In this document: in pieces, positions 15,782-24,319 of the stretch
Layout: each line of letters begins with the position of its first letter
Numbering within the stretch: the stretch's first letter is position 1
Assembly: GCF_001421745.1 (NCBI RefSeq)
Contig: NZ_LMKW01000008.1
Location: 125,027 to 189,026, forward strand
Origin: Sphingomonas sp. Leaf230
GTDB taxonomy: Bacteria > Pseudomonadota > Alphaproteobacteria > Sphingomonadales > Sphingomonadaceae
DNA: 64,000 nt
Reading direction: 5' to 3'
Position numbers and translations under genes: made by a program
The notes under the pieces: model-generated
What the model was told of the DNA's origin: nothing
The model's input: the letters and a program-made list of their open reading frames with translations, nothing else
The model's database searches: none

Positions 15782-15865
15782 GCGGACGTGGCGAAACCGG
15801 TAGACGCAGGAGACTTAAAATCTCCCTCCCTAGGAATGCGGGTTCGAGTCCCGCCGTCCGCACCA
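15782..15865 (+). tRNA. tRNA-Leu(TAA)
   Basis: The 84-nt class II tRNA has an encoded CCA. The acceptor arms GCGGACG/CGTCCGC pair fully. The anticodon stem GGAGA/TCTCC holds loop CTTAAAA with anticodon TAA. A variable arm follows (CTCCCTAGGAATG region), and the T loop is TTCGAGT. It reads UUA/UUG leucine codons. Confidence 0.97.
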
Positions 15866-15898
15866 ATCCTGTCTACCCCACCGGACCTGCCTGACTGC

Positions 15899-16951
15899 TC
15901 ATCGGTTGGCGCCGCTGGGTTGCTGGTAATCGATCTTGGCGATGTTGAAGCCGGGAACGCCAATCGACAGCGTTCCGGCCTTTACGCCTTCGACAGCCAG
16001 CATCCCGACGCGACGACCTGCCGACCAGCGCTGTTCGATCGTGGGCCCTGAAAAGTCGAGTGCCTTGCCGGCGACTTCATCGGCCTGCTCGCTATAGGCG
16101 AGTCGGACCAGCGACAGCGCGAAGTCCTGGCGGCCGGCATGCGCGGCTTGCCACCGTTCGATCGTGCGGCGGGATTGCGCGGCGAAGATCAGATCCTGCA
16201 TGCGGCTCGTCGCCTCGCCCAACGTTGTCGGGCGCGGACCGTGGAGCGGCAACAGGTCGACCGCGATGCAGAGTGTTGGTCGCGGTGGTGGCTCGCTCAG
16301 CACCGGATCGAGCGGCAGGTTCGCGGACAGGCCGCCGTCGACCAACCAGCGGCCGTCGATCTCAACCGGCGGGAAGGCAACCGGCAGCGCGGCGCTGGCA
16401 CGGATGTGATCGGGTCCGATCTGCATCGCGGCGCTGTCGAATACGACATCGTCGCCGGTTTCGAGATCGACCGCAGTCGCGGTGTAGCGGCACGGGCCCA
16501 CATTGAGGCGCTCGAAGTCGACTAGCGTTTCCAGCGTCGTGGCGAGCTGGTTGGTTTCGAAGATCGACGGCTGGTCGTCGCTCCAGGGCGTCAAGGCGGA
16601 GAGCACCGGGCCGAAAATCCCGGGGCGACCGAGCGTTGCGGACCAGCCGACGGCGTTCGTGCGGCGGCTGGTTTCAAGCGCACCCAACCACGGGAGCGTC
16701 GGGGCGCCGGACGGTGCGGGTCGCCAGAACGTTCGCAGCGTCTCGATCCGGCGATCGGGAGCGGAACCGGCAATCAGCGCCCCGTTGATCGCGCCGATCG
16801 AGGCGCCGATGACCCAGTCGGGCTGGAAGCCATGCGCGTGCAGCGCTTCGTAGACGCCCGCTTCGAACGCGCCGAGCGCGTTGCCGCCGCTGAGGACGAG
16901 CACGACGTTGAATTCGCGCGCGGCCCCTGCCCGTTCGGCGTCCGGTGTCAC
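15899..16951 (-). CDS. Patatin-like phospholipase (350 aa)
   Basis: The N-terminus after about 17 residues is the patatin core: the oxyanion-hole loop LSGGNALGAFEAG, then the nucleophile elbow VIGASIGAINGAL (Ser in GASIG). The catalytic aspartate is in WLVDGGLSANLPLDP near residue 215. Members hydrolyse acyl esters of phospholipids or neutral lipids with a Ser-Asp dyad. No signal peptide is seen, so it is probably cytoplasmic. Its ATG overlaps the stop of the upstream SDR (ATGA), so the two are coupled. Confidence 0.93.
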   Translation of the reverse strand: MTPDAERAGAAREFNVVLVLSGGNALGAFEAGVYEALHAHGFQPDWVIGASIGAINGALIAGSAPDRRIETLRTFWRPAPSGAPTLPWLGALETSRRTNAVGWSATLGRPGIFGPVLSALTPWSDDQPSIFETNQLATTLETLVDFERLNVGPCRYTATAVDLETGDDVVFDSAAMQIGPDHIRASAALPVAFPPVEIDGRWLVDGGLSANLPLDPVLSEPPPRPTLCIAVDLLPLHGPRPTTLGEATSRMQDLIFAAQSRRTIERWQAAHAGRQDFALSLVRLAYSEQADEVAGKALDFSGPTIEQRWSAGRRVGMLAVEGVKAGTLSIGVPGFNIAKIDYQQPSGANR

Positions 16952-17961
16952 CGGCTGGTATCCTTCGGCCGGCTGAGGGCAACCGCGATCCCGGCTCCGA
17001 CGATGCCGAGCAGCAGAACAGCAGGGTGAAGTTTCTGTGCCTGCAACACGGTGCTCGATTTCCGCGCGTGGACATCCTGGCTTCCGCGCAACGCATCGAC
17101 GCGCGGCTCATAGAGGTTGTCGCGACGCGCCGGGTCGCCGGGATCGTCCGGCTTCTGCTGCGCGACGGTGCCGACCAGTTCCATGATCTTGTCGCTCAAC
17201 CGTGGCGCGGCGCGCGAAAGGAGCGAGGACAGCAGCCCCCCGCCCCCGGCATACAGCGTGCGCCGCGGCGTTCCGCAGGCGAACAACACCGCATCGGCGA
17301 CGACCGAGGGCGCGTAAAGCGGCGGCGGCAGGCGTGGTGGCTGGTCCATGAAATTGCGCGCGTGCTCGGGGAATGGCGTGTCGATCGCGCCGGGCTTGAT
17401 CAGCGTCACCGAGATCGCGGCGCCCTCCTGCTCCAGTTCCATCCGCAGCGTATCGGTCAGCGCCTGCACCGCATGCTTGGTCGCGCAATACGGCCCCTGC
17501 TCGACGATCGCGCGGTCGCTGAGGATCGACCCGACGTTGATTATCGCCCCGCCACGTGTTCGCAGATGTCGCGCGGCAACGAGCGAGCCGTGCAGCACGC
17601 CGAAATAATTGACGTCGAACACGCGGCGGTGATCGGCGACCGGCACCTGTTCGAGCGTGCCGTAGGTGCCGGTGCCGGCATTATTGACCCAACTGTCGAA
17701 GCCGCCGAACGCTTCGATCGCGACGGCCGACACACGCTCGACGGCGGCCATGTCGCTGACGTCCGCGGCGCAGATCGCGATGCGGCCGCCATCGGCCGAC
17801 AAGCGATCACGCAGGGCCTCAAGCGCCGCTTCGTCACGGGCGGTCGCGACGACGGCGGCACCGCGGCGCACGACTTCCTCGACTATCGCGAGGCCATTGC
17901 CGCTGGTTGCGCCGGTGACGACGATGACCTGATCGCGGAGGGGTTTCAAGGTGATGGCCAT
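16948..17961 (-). CDS. SDR-family oxidoreductase with C-terminal membrane anchor (337 aa)
   Basis: The start at 17961 (MAITLKPLRDQVIVVTGATS) is chosen because the Rossmann fold begins there. The glycine-rich TGATSGNGLAI binds NAD(P), NNAG is at about residue 90, and the active site has Ser in NVGSILSD and YCATK (Tyr-x-x-x-Lys). Beyond the usual SDR length, a C-terminal extension ends in a hydrophobic segment (HPAVLLLGIVGAGIAVALS) that should anchor it in the membrane. It is encoded 5 bases after the HAD gene and overlaps the patatin start. Together with the patatin it may act on a lipid substrate; that is inference. Confidence 0.9.
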   Translation of the reverse strand: MAITLKPLRDQVIVVTGATSGNGLAIVEEVVRRGAAVVATARDEAALEALRDRLSADGGRIAICAADVSDMAAVERVSAVAIEAFGGFDSWVNNAGTGTYGTLEQVPVADHRRVFDVNYFGVLHGSLVAARHLRTRGGAIINVGSILSDRAIVEQGPYCATKHAVQALTDTLRMELEQEGAAISVTLIKPGAIDTPFPEHARNFMDQPPRLPPPLYAPSVVADAVLFACGTPRRTLYAGGGGLLSSLLSRAAPRLSDKIMELVGTVAQQKPDDPGDPARRDNLYEPRVDALRGSQDVHARKSSTVLQAQKLHPAVLLLGIVGAGIAVALSRPKDTSR

Positions 17962-17966
17962 GTCGA

Positions 17967-18632
17967 TCAGCGTCCCAGTGGCGAGGTTGCGTAGCCGGCG
18001 AGCAAGGCCGCCACGTCGTCGTAGATCGCGATCGCGCCTGCCGCGTGCAGTTGCTCGTCGTTGAACTTGCCTGACCGGACCGCGACGGCGGCGATCCCGC
18101 ATTTGGCCGCGGCCTCGATGTCGTAGGGCGTGTCGCCGACGACGATCACCTCGGTGGGATCGATGTTCGGCAGCTTCTTGAGCGCGGTCGCGAAGATGTC
18201 GGGGGCGGGCTTGGTCTTCTCGACGTCGTCGCTGCTCGTTGTCGTGGCGATCAGGTCGCGTGCGTCGAGCAGGTCTATGTAATGGTCGAGTTCTGCCTCG
18301 GAGGCGGACGATGCCAGTACGACCTGCTGCCCGAGACCATGCGCGTGGGCCAGCAGGTCGTGCGCCTGCGCGAACGGCTTGGCTGTCTCGAGGTATTTCG
18401 CCTTGAAGATCGCGCCGTGCGTGTCGCCGAGCTTTTCCTGCTGATCTTCGTCCGCGTCGGGTAGCAGCGTCGGCACGAGCATGTCGGTCCCCTTGCCGAT
18501 CTGGTCGTGGATCTGCTGGCGGTCGAACGATGCGCCGACGGTCGCGAACGCTTCTTCCCAGGCGAGGACGTGCATGTCGTTGGTGTCGACCAGCGTACCG
18601 TCGATATCGAAGAGAATGGCTTTGATCTGCAT
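17967..18632 (-). CDS. HAD-superfamily phosphatase (221 aa)
   Basis: The ATG at 18632 starts MQIKAILFDIDGTLVDTNDM, with HAD motif I DIDGT at residues 9-13 (nucleophile and acid/base aspartates). Motif II is in VVLASSAS, the lysine is in KTKPAPDIF, and motif IV is VVGDTPYDIEAA. An alpha-helical cap at residues about 18-85 makes it a subclass I enzyme like phosphoglycolate phosphatase or beta-phosphoglucomutase. The substrate cannot be decided. It is first in the HAD-SDR-patatin operon. Confidence 0.9.
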   Translation of the reverse strand: MQIKAILFDIDGTLVDTNDMHVLAWEEAFATVGASFDRQQIHDQIGKGTDMLVPTLLPDADEDQQEKLGDTHGAIFKAKYLETAKPFAQAHDLLAHAHGLGQQVVLASSASEAELDHYIDLLDARDLIATTTSSDDVEKTKPAPDIFATALKKLPNIDPTEVIVVGDTPYDIEAAAKCGIAAVAVRSGKFNDEQLHAAGAIAIYDDVAALLAGYATSPLGR

Positions 18633-19180
18633 GAGGCTATCCCGGATCTGAAATCGTGCACCCGCCCGTCGGAACGCCGCAGCACCGTGCAAGGCGTGGC
18701 GGGCGAACTGCGTCGGCAGACTGCGATAGCGTCCTAACGGTCCACACTCCGAATTGGCCCCGGCGTCCGCAAACTTGGTAGGGCGATCGCCGTCGCGCAG
18801 AGGAAGCCGCAGCATCAATGTCGCAACCGCAACGATGTCGCAGAGCGATCGAGCTCGACAAGTCCTTACGATCTATGGACTTTCATTGTGGCATCTCGAT
18901 TTAGCTCAAGTTCTTCGATATTGATCACAATCAACATGAAATTTTAACTGCGGATATTGGCGTGACGCAGGAACGATGACGCCACCTTGATCGCTATACT
19001 CCCCAGGATATGTTCACGCTGACGGCGGCGACGCGGAAACGTCGCGGCCGAGACTTCGTGGTGACAGTGCATAGTGTTGATGATGATCAGGCGGCGTTTG
19101 CGCCATTGCCGAGTCATGTCTGACGCGATGTCGTGTCGTGCGTGAGCAATAGGCAGCAATTCTATGACGGAGATCTTCTG
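18633..19180. other. 548-base intergenic region between divergent operons
   Basis: This stretch separates the minus-strand HAD operon from the plus-strand dehydrogenase and should hold both promoters. It contains a perfect FNR-type box (18921-18934) in a short AT-rich part. A degenerate half of repeat family C (AATTGGCCCCGGCGTCCGC) lies near 18750. I see no gene in it. Confidence 0.5.
18921..18934. promoter_or_regulatory. Perfect FNR/FixK-type box
   Basis: TTGAT-CACA-ATCAA exactly matches the TTGAT-N4-ATCAA consensus of FNR/ANR/FixK regulators. It lies 247 bases before the dehydrogenase start and 289 bases from the HAD gene, in the common regulatory region. Which promoter it serves is unclear. 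Confidence 0.55.
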
Positions 19181-20353
19181 ATGCGCGCACTTGTTTGGCA
19201 TGGAAAAGGCGATGTTCGGGTCGATACCGTTGCAGATCCCGAGATCAAGCATCCGCGCGACGCGATCATCAAGGTGTCGGCCTGCGCGATCTGCGGGTCC
19301 GACCTCCATCTGCTCGACGGCTACCAGCCGACCATGCAGGCCGGCGACATCCTCGGCCACGAGAACATGGGCGTCGTCGTCGCGCTCGGCTCGGAAGTCA
19401 CCAATCTGAAGATCGGCGACCGCGTCGTGGTGCCGTTCACGATCAGCTGCGGCGATTGCTTCTTCTGCCGCAAGGGGCTGTTCTCGGCGTGCGAGCGGAC
19501 CAATCCGAACGCAGAGATGGCGATCAAGGCGATGGGCCATTCGCCCGCCGGCCTGTTCGGGTTCAGCCACATGCTGGGCGGCTATTGCGGTGGCCAGGCC
19601 GAGTATCTGCGCGTGCCGATGGCGGATATCGGCCCGATCAAGGTGCCCGACAGCGTCACCGACGAACAGGCGCTGTTCCTGTCCGACATCTTCCCCACCG
19701 GCTATATGGCAGCCGAGAATGCGCAGATCGAGCCGGGCGATACCGTGGCGATCTGGGGCTGCGGTCCGGTCGGCCAGTTCGCGATCCGCTCGGCGCTGAT
19801 GCTGGGTGCGGGCCGCGTGATCGCGATCGACGAGGTACCCGAGCGCCTCGCGATGGCCGAGGCCGGTGGTGCCGAGACGATCAATTTCGCCGAGGTCGAC
19901 AGCGTTTATGACGAGCTCCAGTTCCGCACCAAGGGCCGTGGCCCCGACAGCTGCATCGACGCGGTCGGCGCCGAGGCGTCGGGTCATGGCGCGATGGATG
20001 CGGTGATCGACAAGGTGAAGGCGGCGACCTTCCTCGCGACCGACCGCGTGCACGTGCTGCGCGAGGCAATCATGAGCTGCCGGATGGGCGGCACGGTGTC
20101 GATCCCCGGCGTCTATGTTGGGATGGGCGACAAGATCCCGATCGGCGCGATGATGAACAAGGGGCTGACGATCAAGACCGGCCAGACCCACGTCCAGGCC
20201 TATACCAAGCCGCTGCTCGCACGGATCGAGGCGGGCGATATCGACCCGAGCTTCGTCGTGACGCACCCGGCGAGCCTCGAGGATGCGCCCGAGATGTACC
20301 AGAAGTTCCGCGACAAGCAGGACGGCGTCATTAAGGTCGTGCTCCGGCCGTAA
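19181..20353 (+). CDS. Zinc-dependent alcohol dehydrogenase, formaldehyde-dehydrogenase-like (390 aa)
   Basis: The ATG at 19181 has CGGAGA 7 bases upstream. The medium-chain dehydrogenase fold is clear: catalytic zinc ligands in [10 protein letters not shown] and GHENMG, and a structural zinc site with four cysteines in [15 protein letters not shown]. The Rossmann motif is [15 protein letters not shown]. The segment [20 protein letters not shown] is typical of the glutathione-independent formaldehyde dehydrogenase subfamily, which oxidises short aldehydes or alcohols with bound NAD. Exact substrate uncertain. Downstream genes look stress-related. Confidence 0.9.
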   Translation: MRALVWHGKGDVRVDTVADPEIKHPRDAIIKVSACAICGSDLHLLDGYQPTMQAGDILGHENMGVVVALGSEVTNLKIGDRVVVPFTISCGDCFFCRKGLFSACERTNPNAEMAIKAMGHSPAGLFGFSHMLGGYCGGQAEYLRVPMADIGPIKVPDSVTDEQALFLSDIFPTGYMAAENAQIEPGDTVAIWGCGPVGQFAIRSALMLGAGRVIAIDEVPERLAMAEAGGAETINFAEVDSVYDELQFRTKGRGPDSCIDAVGAEASGHGAMDAVIDKVKAATFLATDRVHVLREAIMSCRMGGTVSIPGVYVGMGDKIPIGAMMNKGLTIKTGQTHVQAYTKPLLARIEAGDIDPSFVVTHPASLEDAPEMYQKFRDKQDGVIKVVLRP

Positions 20354-20362
20354 CCCCTCCCC

Positions 20363-20404
20363 GGCCCGGTCCGCTCCCAACGAGCGGAGCGGATCGGGCC
20401 GGTC
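20363..20404 (+). terminator. Hairpin after the dehydrogenase
   Basis: A 15-bp stem with one G-T pair (20363-20377 with 20386-20400) and an 8-base loop is followed by GGTCTGTTTT. It lies between the dehydrogenase and the glycine-rich gene. Confidence 0.75.
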
Positions 20405-20438
20405 TGTTTTGATCCGCTACATTCGGAAGGACGTACCG

Positions 20439-20903
20439 ATGAGTGAAAAGGTTCAGGCCCCCGTGCCCGGCAATCCCGGCAGCAAGGGCGCACCGGACGG
20501 CGTTTCGGACTCGCCCCGCGGCGGCGATGGCGCCGACGTCCACGGCCGCAGCGAAGGCGGCGAAAGCGGCGGCGGCTCCTATCCCAACCCGCACGCCGGC
20601 AAGACCGATACGAACACCGGTTTCATGGCGCACGGCGGCCAGACCGACATCGCCTATCACGGTGGCGGTCAGGCGGGCGAAGACGGCGGCAATGCCGGAA
20701 ACGGTGTCGCAGGCTCAGACGGCGGTGACCGCACGACGATCGCCGCCGACCCCGATGCGGACCGCGAGCCGCATGCGATCGCGGCCGAAGGTAAGACAAT
20801 CGACGTCGTCGAGACGTCGGGCATCGCCGAGGCCGAGGCCAGCGGCAAGATTGGCACCGATGCGGACTACGAGGACGAGCAGAAGCGACCCGGCGCCGGC
20901 TGA
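20439..20903 (+). CDS. Glycine-rich disordered hypothetical protein (154 aa)
   Basis: It starts at ATG 20439 after GAAGGA. The 154 residues are dominated by Gly, Asp, Ala and Ser (for example GGDGADVHGRSEGGESGGGS) with almost no hydrophobic core, so it should be intrinsically disordered and acidic. The composition recalls hydrophilin-like desiccation or osmotic stress proteins, but no family was recognised. It lies between the dehydrogenase and a DUF892 protein, which supports a stress setting. Confidence 0.75.
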   Translation: MSEKVQAPVPGNPGSKGAPDGVSDSPRGGDGADVHGRSEGGESGGGSYPNPHAGKTDTNTGFMAHGGQTDIAYHGGGQAGEDGGNAGNGVAGSDGGDRTTIAADPDADREPHAIAAEGKTIDVVETSGIAEAEASGKIGTDADYEDEQKRPGAG

Positions 20904-20986
20904 GGTCGCCGCGCTTCAATCCGCATTTTCGCAATTCAAAACCAGCCGCCGCGCATTCCGCTCGGTGGAGCCACAAGGATGATCCC

Positions 20987-21496
20987 ATGTCTGCACCCGA
21001 AGATTTCCAGGAAATCTACACTGACGAACTGAAGGATCTGTGGTCCGCGAACGACCAGATGAAGAAGGTTCTCAAGAAGATCACGTCGAAGGCGAGCGAC
21101 GCATCGCTTAAGGACATGCTGACCAAGTCGCAGGCGGATATCGAGAAGCATACCGACCTGCTCAAGGACCTGATCGCGTCGAACGACGAGAAGGTCTCGA
21201 AAGAGCATTGCAAGGGCATGGAAGGCCTCGTCGCCGAAGCCACCAAGCATGTCCTCGAGGAAGGTCCCGAAAAGGGTCCGCTGCTCGATGTGATGATCAT
21301 CGCGCAGTATCAGCGGATGACGCATTACGGGATCGCCGGGTTCGGTACCGCGACGGCGTACGCCAAGGCGCTGGGTCTCAAGGACGACCACAAGAAGCTT
21401 AGCGCGGCCACCAAGGACATCTACGGTGGTGATGAATATATGACGAAGCTCGCCGAGACGACCGTCAACATCGACGCCGAAGACGAAGACGAATGA
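20987..21496 (+). CDS. DUF892 (YciE/YciF-like) ferritin-fold stress protein (169 aa)
   Basis: The protein opens with the family signature FQEIYTDELKDLWSANDQM and consists of four long helices carrying Glu/His positions of a di-iron ferritin-like bundle (E in YTDEL, EKHTDLL, MEGLV, QYQRMTHYGIAGF). YciE/YciF proteins are induced by osmotic and general stress in enterobacteria. AAGGAT precedes the ATG. The acidic tail (IDAEDEDE) is probably flexible. Confidence 0.9.
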   Translation: MSAPEDFQEIYTDELKDLWSANDQMKKVLKKITSKASDASLKDMLTKSQADIEKHTDLLKDLIASNDEKVSKEHCKGMEGLVAEATKHVLEEGPEKGPLLDVMIIAQYQRMTHYGIAGFGTATAYAKALGLKDDHKKLSAATKDIYGGDEYMTKLAETTVNIDAEDEDE

Positions 21497-21570
21497 CGTC
21501 GAATGCCCGCCGGCATGCAGTCGGCGGGCATCCGCATCCCATACAGTGCTGGACGGAAGAGACGAGATCC

Positions 21571-21822
21571 ATGACGACCTATCCGCTGAGTGAGCCAGCC
21601 ACGATCTACCGCACCGACAAATCGGGTGGGGAGCGGAAGAGCGTTGCGCGCGGGTCTTTGGCCGATTGTGCCGACATCCTCGCCGGTTGGTCGTCGGAGG
21701 ATCGCGCTACGGTAGAGATTGAGGTGGACGACATGGCGTTGCGCTATGGATCGGACGAGATCGAGGAGCTTCTCCAGTTCCTGCGCGAGGAAGACGCCGA
21801 TCGGAAGTCTCCCGCCGGATGA
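21571..21822 (+). CDS. Hypothetical acidic protein (83 aa)
   Basis: The ATG at 21571 is preceded by GGAAGAGACGAG. The product contains SLADCADILAGWSSEDRATV and an acidic helical end (SDEIEELLQFLREEDADRK). No family recognised. It follows the DUF892 gene on the same strand and may belong to the same stress-related cluster. Confidence 0.65.
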   Translation: MTTYPLSEPATIYRTDKSGGERKSVARGSLADCADILAGWSSEDRATVEIEVDDMALRYGSDEIEELLQFLREEDADRKSPAG

Positions 21823-21870
21823 CGCGTTCGCGGCTGTGCGGTCGTGTTGGCCTCGGTGGACCGACCAGGT

Positions 21871-23976
21871 CTACGCGTGAGCGTCAGGCGGAAATGGATC
21901 GCTGCACGTGATCCGGCCCGGCGCATCGACGCGACCGGACACGCGACGGCGAAAATGGGGGGCCGTCGCCGTGGATACCGTGACGTCGTACCAGCCGAAA
22001 TTGTCGCGGAGAGGCCAGCGATAGCGTGTTTCGGCCAATGGTATCACCTTGGGGGGCATGCCGATCGCCGCAACGCTCGCCACCAGACCATGATCGCGCT
22101 GGCTGCCGGGCAGTCGCAGAACGAGATCGTCCGCGGTGGTGATCCACTGCATCCGGTACAGGTGCGCTGGCTCGTTCCCGGTGCCGGTGAAATGGCGGTG
22201 AAATCCGTTCGGGCCGAGCACCCACAGATCGTAAAAGCCCGCGTCGTCGAACGGCCAGTGCCCGTCCAACGCGTGTCCGGGCTCGACGGTGAAGCGGCGC
22301 GGCGGTTGGGCCAGGGCGGTGCGGTCGTAGACGTGGAACACCGCCGCCTGCGTCCCTTCCGCAGTGAATCGTAGATGGAGGGCGCGATCCGCGATCCTCT
22401 CGCTGACGGCCAAGACATAGGGCAGTGGACGAGCGCGGCGGATGCCGGGTTCCTGCCATGGGTGCAGCGACCCGGCCGGCGCTTGGGGGCTTATCTGCTT
22501 GGGGATCGCCGCGGCCCGGATGGCATCGGGCCGTGGATCGGGCATCGCGGCGAACGGCGCAGGGTCGGCCGCGGTGAAGTCGAAAGCGGACGTCAGGTCG
22601 CCGCAGACCGCGCGGCGCCACGGCGCGATGTTGGGTTCGTGAAGGTCGAACCGGCGTTCGAGGAAGCGGATCACCGAGGTGTGATCGAACACCTGCGAAT
22701 TGACCCACCCGCCCCGGCTCCACGGCGAGACGACATACATCGGCACGCGCGGGCCCAGCCCATACGCCCGGCCGCGATAGGCGGGCAGATCGAGCGCGGC
22801 ATCGCCCTTGCTCGGGTGGAGGTGATAGCTGCCCTCGAGATCGACCGTCGAGCCGCCGAGCAGCGTGCCGTCGGCGGCGTGCGCGGGTGGCGCCGGCGGC
22901 GGGACGTGATCGAAGAAGCCGTCATTCTCGTCGAACATCACGAGCAGCACGGTCCGCGCCCAGACCTTGGGGTCCGCGGTCAGCGCGTCGAGTACGTCGG
23001 CGGTGTAGGCGGCGCCCTGCGCGGGGCTCGAAGGGCCGGGATGCTCGGAGCCTTTCGAGGTGGCGATGACGTAGGACACTTGCGGCAGTCGCCCGCCGAG
23101 CACGTCGGCGCGCAAGACGTCGAGCCCGCGGGTCGTCAGCGCGCGCTCTCGTAATGCGGCATCCCCACCACCCCGGTGCGCATCGCGGAACGCGGCGAAG
23201 CCGACCAGCGGGTTGTCGGTGAAATTATCGGCCATGTCCTGGTAGATGCGCCAGTCGACACCCTTCGCCTGCAACCGCTCGACCACCGTCGTCCAGCGAT
23301 ACGGATCGGCAGCGCCGCCGTCCGCGGGGAAACTGTCGTGCGAATTGCCGATCGCAGGACCGCCCAGCGTGCCGCCGGGATCGTTGGTGCCGCTCCACAG
23401 GAACAGGCGGTTTGTGTTGGTGCCGGTCTGGACCGAGCAATGATACGCATCGCAGACGGTGAACGCCTCCGCGAGCGCGAACTGGAACGGGATGTCCTCG
23501 CGACGATAATGCCCCATCGCGCGCTGGCTCTTGGCTTCGGGCCAGTGCGCCATCCGACCGTCGTGCCACCCGCGTTGCGCATCGGGCCAGCTATGCGGGG
23601 CGCCCTCCATCCGCATCAGGTCGAAATTGGTCCGCGTGGCGAGGTGGAACGGCAGGACCGTGCGTGCGCCGCCGGGGGCGGTTCGATCGCTCTGGTACCA
23701 GACCGGCGCCGGCTTCGTCGCGTCGGCCTCGGACGGGACGGGGATCGGCAACCGGTCCGCAAACCCGCGGACGCCGCGCAGCGACCCGAAATAATGATCG
23801 AAGCCGCGATTTTCCTGCATCAGGATGACGACATGCTCGACATCCATGATCGAGCCCGTCTTCACGTCCGGTGCGATCGCCGCCGCCCGCGCGATCGCCG
23901 CGGGAAACGCGGACAGCGTCGCACCGGACAGGCCGGCGGCGAGCAGCGTGCGACGAGAAACTTCTGTCATGGCCAC
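21871..23976 (-). CDS. Phosphocholine-specific phospholipase C, Tat-exported (701 aa)
   Basis: The N-terminus has a twin-arginine signal (SRRTLLAAGLSGATLSAFPA) for folded export through Tat. The mature enzyme shows the phosphoesterase family motifs HVVILMQENRGFDHYFGSLR near residue 48 and MFDENDGFFDHVPPP near residue 340, which supply metal and catalytic residues. Two C-terminal DUF756-type domains (about residues 490-690) are characteristic of the non-haemolytic PlcN/PlcH type. It would cleave phosphatidylcholine-type lipids in the periplasm or outside. The gene is divergent from the aldehyde dehydrogenase. Confidence 0.92.
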   Translation of the reverse strand: MAMTEVSRRTLLAAGLSGATLSAFPAAIARAAAIAPDVKTGSIMDVEHVVILMQENRGFDHYFGSLRGVRGFADRLPIPVPSEADATKPAPVWYQSDRTAPGGARTVLPFHLATRTNFDLMRMEGAPHSWPDAQRGWHDGRMAHWPEAKSQRAMGHYRREDIPFQFALAEAFTVCDAYHCSVQTGTNTNRLFLWSGTNDPGGTLGGPAIGNSHDSFPADGGAADPYRWTTVVERLQAKGVDWRIYQDMADNFTDNPLVGFAAFRDAHRGGGDAALRERALTTRGLDVLRADVLGGRLPQVSYVIATSKGSEHPGPSSPAQGAAYTADVLDALTADPKVWARTVLLVMFDENDGFFDHVPPPAPPAHAADGTLLGGSTVDLEGSYHLHPSKGDAALDLPAYRGRAYGLGPRVPMYVVSPWSRGGWVNSQVFDHTSVIRFLERRFDLHEPNIAPWRRAVCGDLTSAFDFTAADPAPFAAMPDPRPDAIRAAAIPKQISPQAPAGSLHPWQEPGIRRARPLPYVLAVSERIADRALHLRFTAEGTQAAVFHVYDRTALAQPPRRFTVEPGHALDGHWPFDDAGFYDLWVLGPNGFHRHFTGTGNEPAHLYRMQWITTADDLVLRLPGSQRDHGLVASVAAIGMPPKVIPLAETRYRWPLRDNFGWYDVTVSTATAPHFRRRVSGRVDAPGRITCSDPFPPDAHA

Positions 23977-24319
23977 GATCCGAATGATGAACGCGCACGA
24001 TCCGCGAACGCGCGGGATCGCACAAGGTACTGCGCGCCTGCTCCGTATGCCCGATGCGTGTCATGTGCGTGACACGAGGCGTCGCGCGGGGCTGGGCGTC
24101 CGCACCGATGATAGGTGGAACGATCGCATCGCTCCGGTTGAGCCTGTGGACCCGCTGCCATATGCTGTGATCGCCATGCCGGGCGATCCCGGCATTTCGC
24201 TCGATCGATCCGGCGATTGCCACGTACGATCCCTCGATCGCGCCCTGGGTCTTACCGCGGCGACGATCGACGACGACATGACGGTTCAGCCGAACGCGAC
24301 GCCAACAACGGAGACGATT
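23977..24319. other. 343-base divergent regulatory region
   Basis: This gap lies between the phospholipase C and aldehyde dehydrogenase starts and should hold both promoters. Apart from the palindrome at 24058-24075 I see no clear element and no gene. Confidence 0.5.
24058..24075. promoter_or_regulatory. Operator-like palindrome between divergent genes
   Basis: GTGTCA-TGTGCG-TGACAC is a perfect inverted repeat with 6-bp arms and a 6-base spacer, 82 bases from the phospholipase start and 245 from the dehydrogenase. The regulator is unknown. Confidence 0.4.

Noticed and set aside
18970..18996. GGAAC-N17-CGCT as a possible EcfG (general stress sigma) promoter before the dehydrogenase
   Set aside because: The -10 half should be CGTT and is mismatched; no second candidate was found upstream of the other stress-like genes.
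18944..20380. 478-codon minus-strand frame opposite the dehydrogenase
   Set aside because: Composition is the His/Arg/Ala-rich pattern of an antisense frame in GC-rich DNA, while the plus strand has a clear zinc dehydrogenase.
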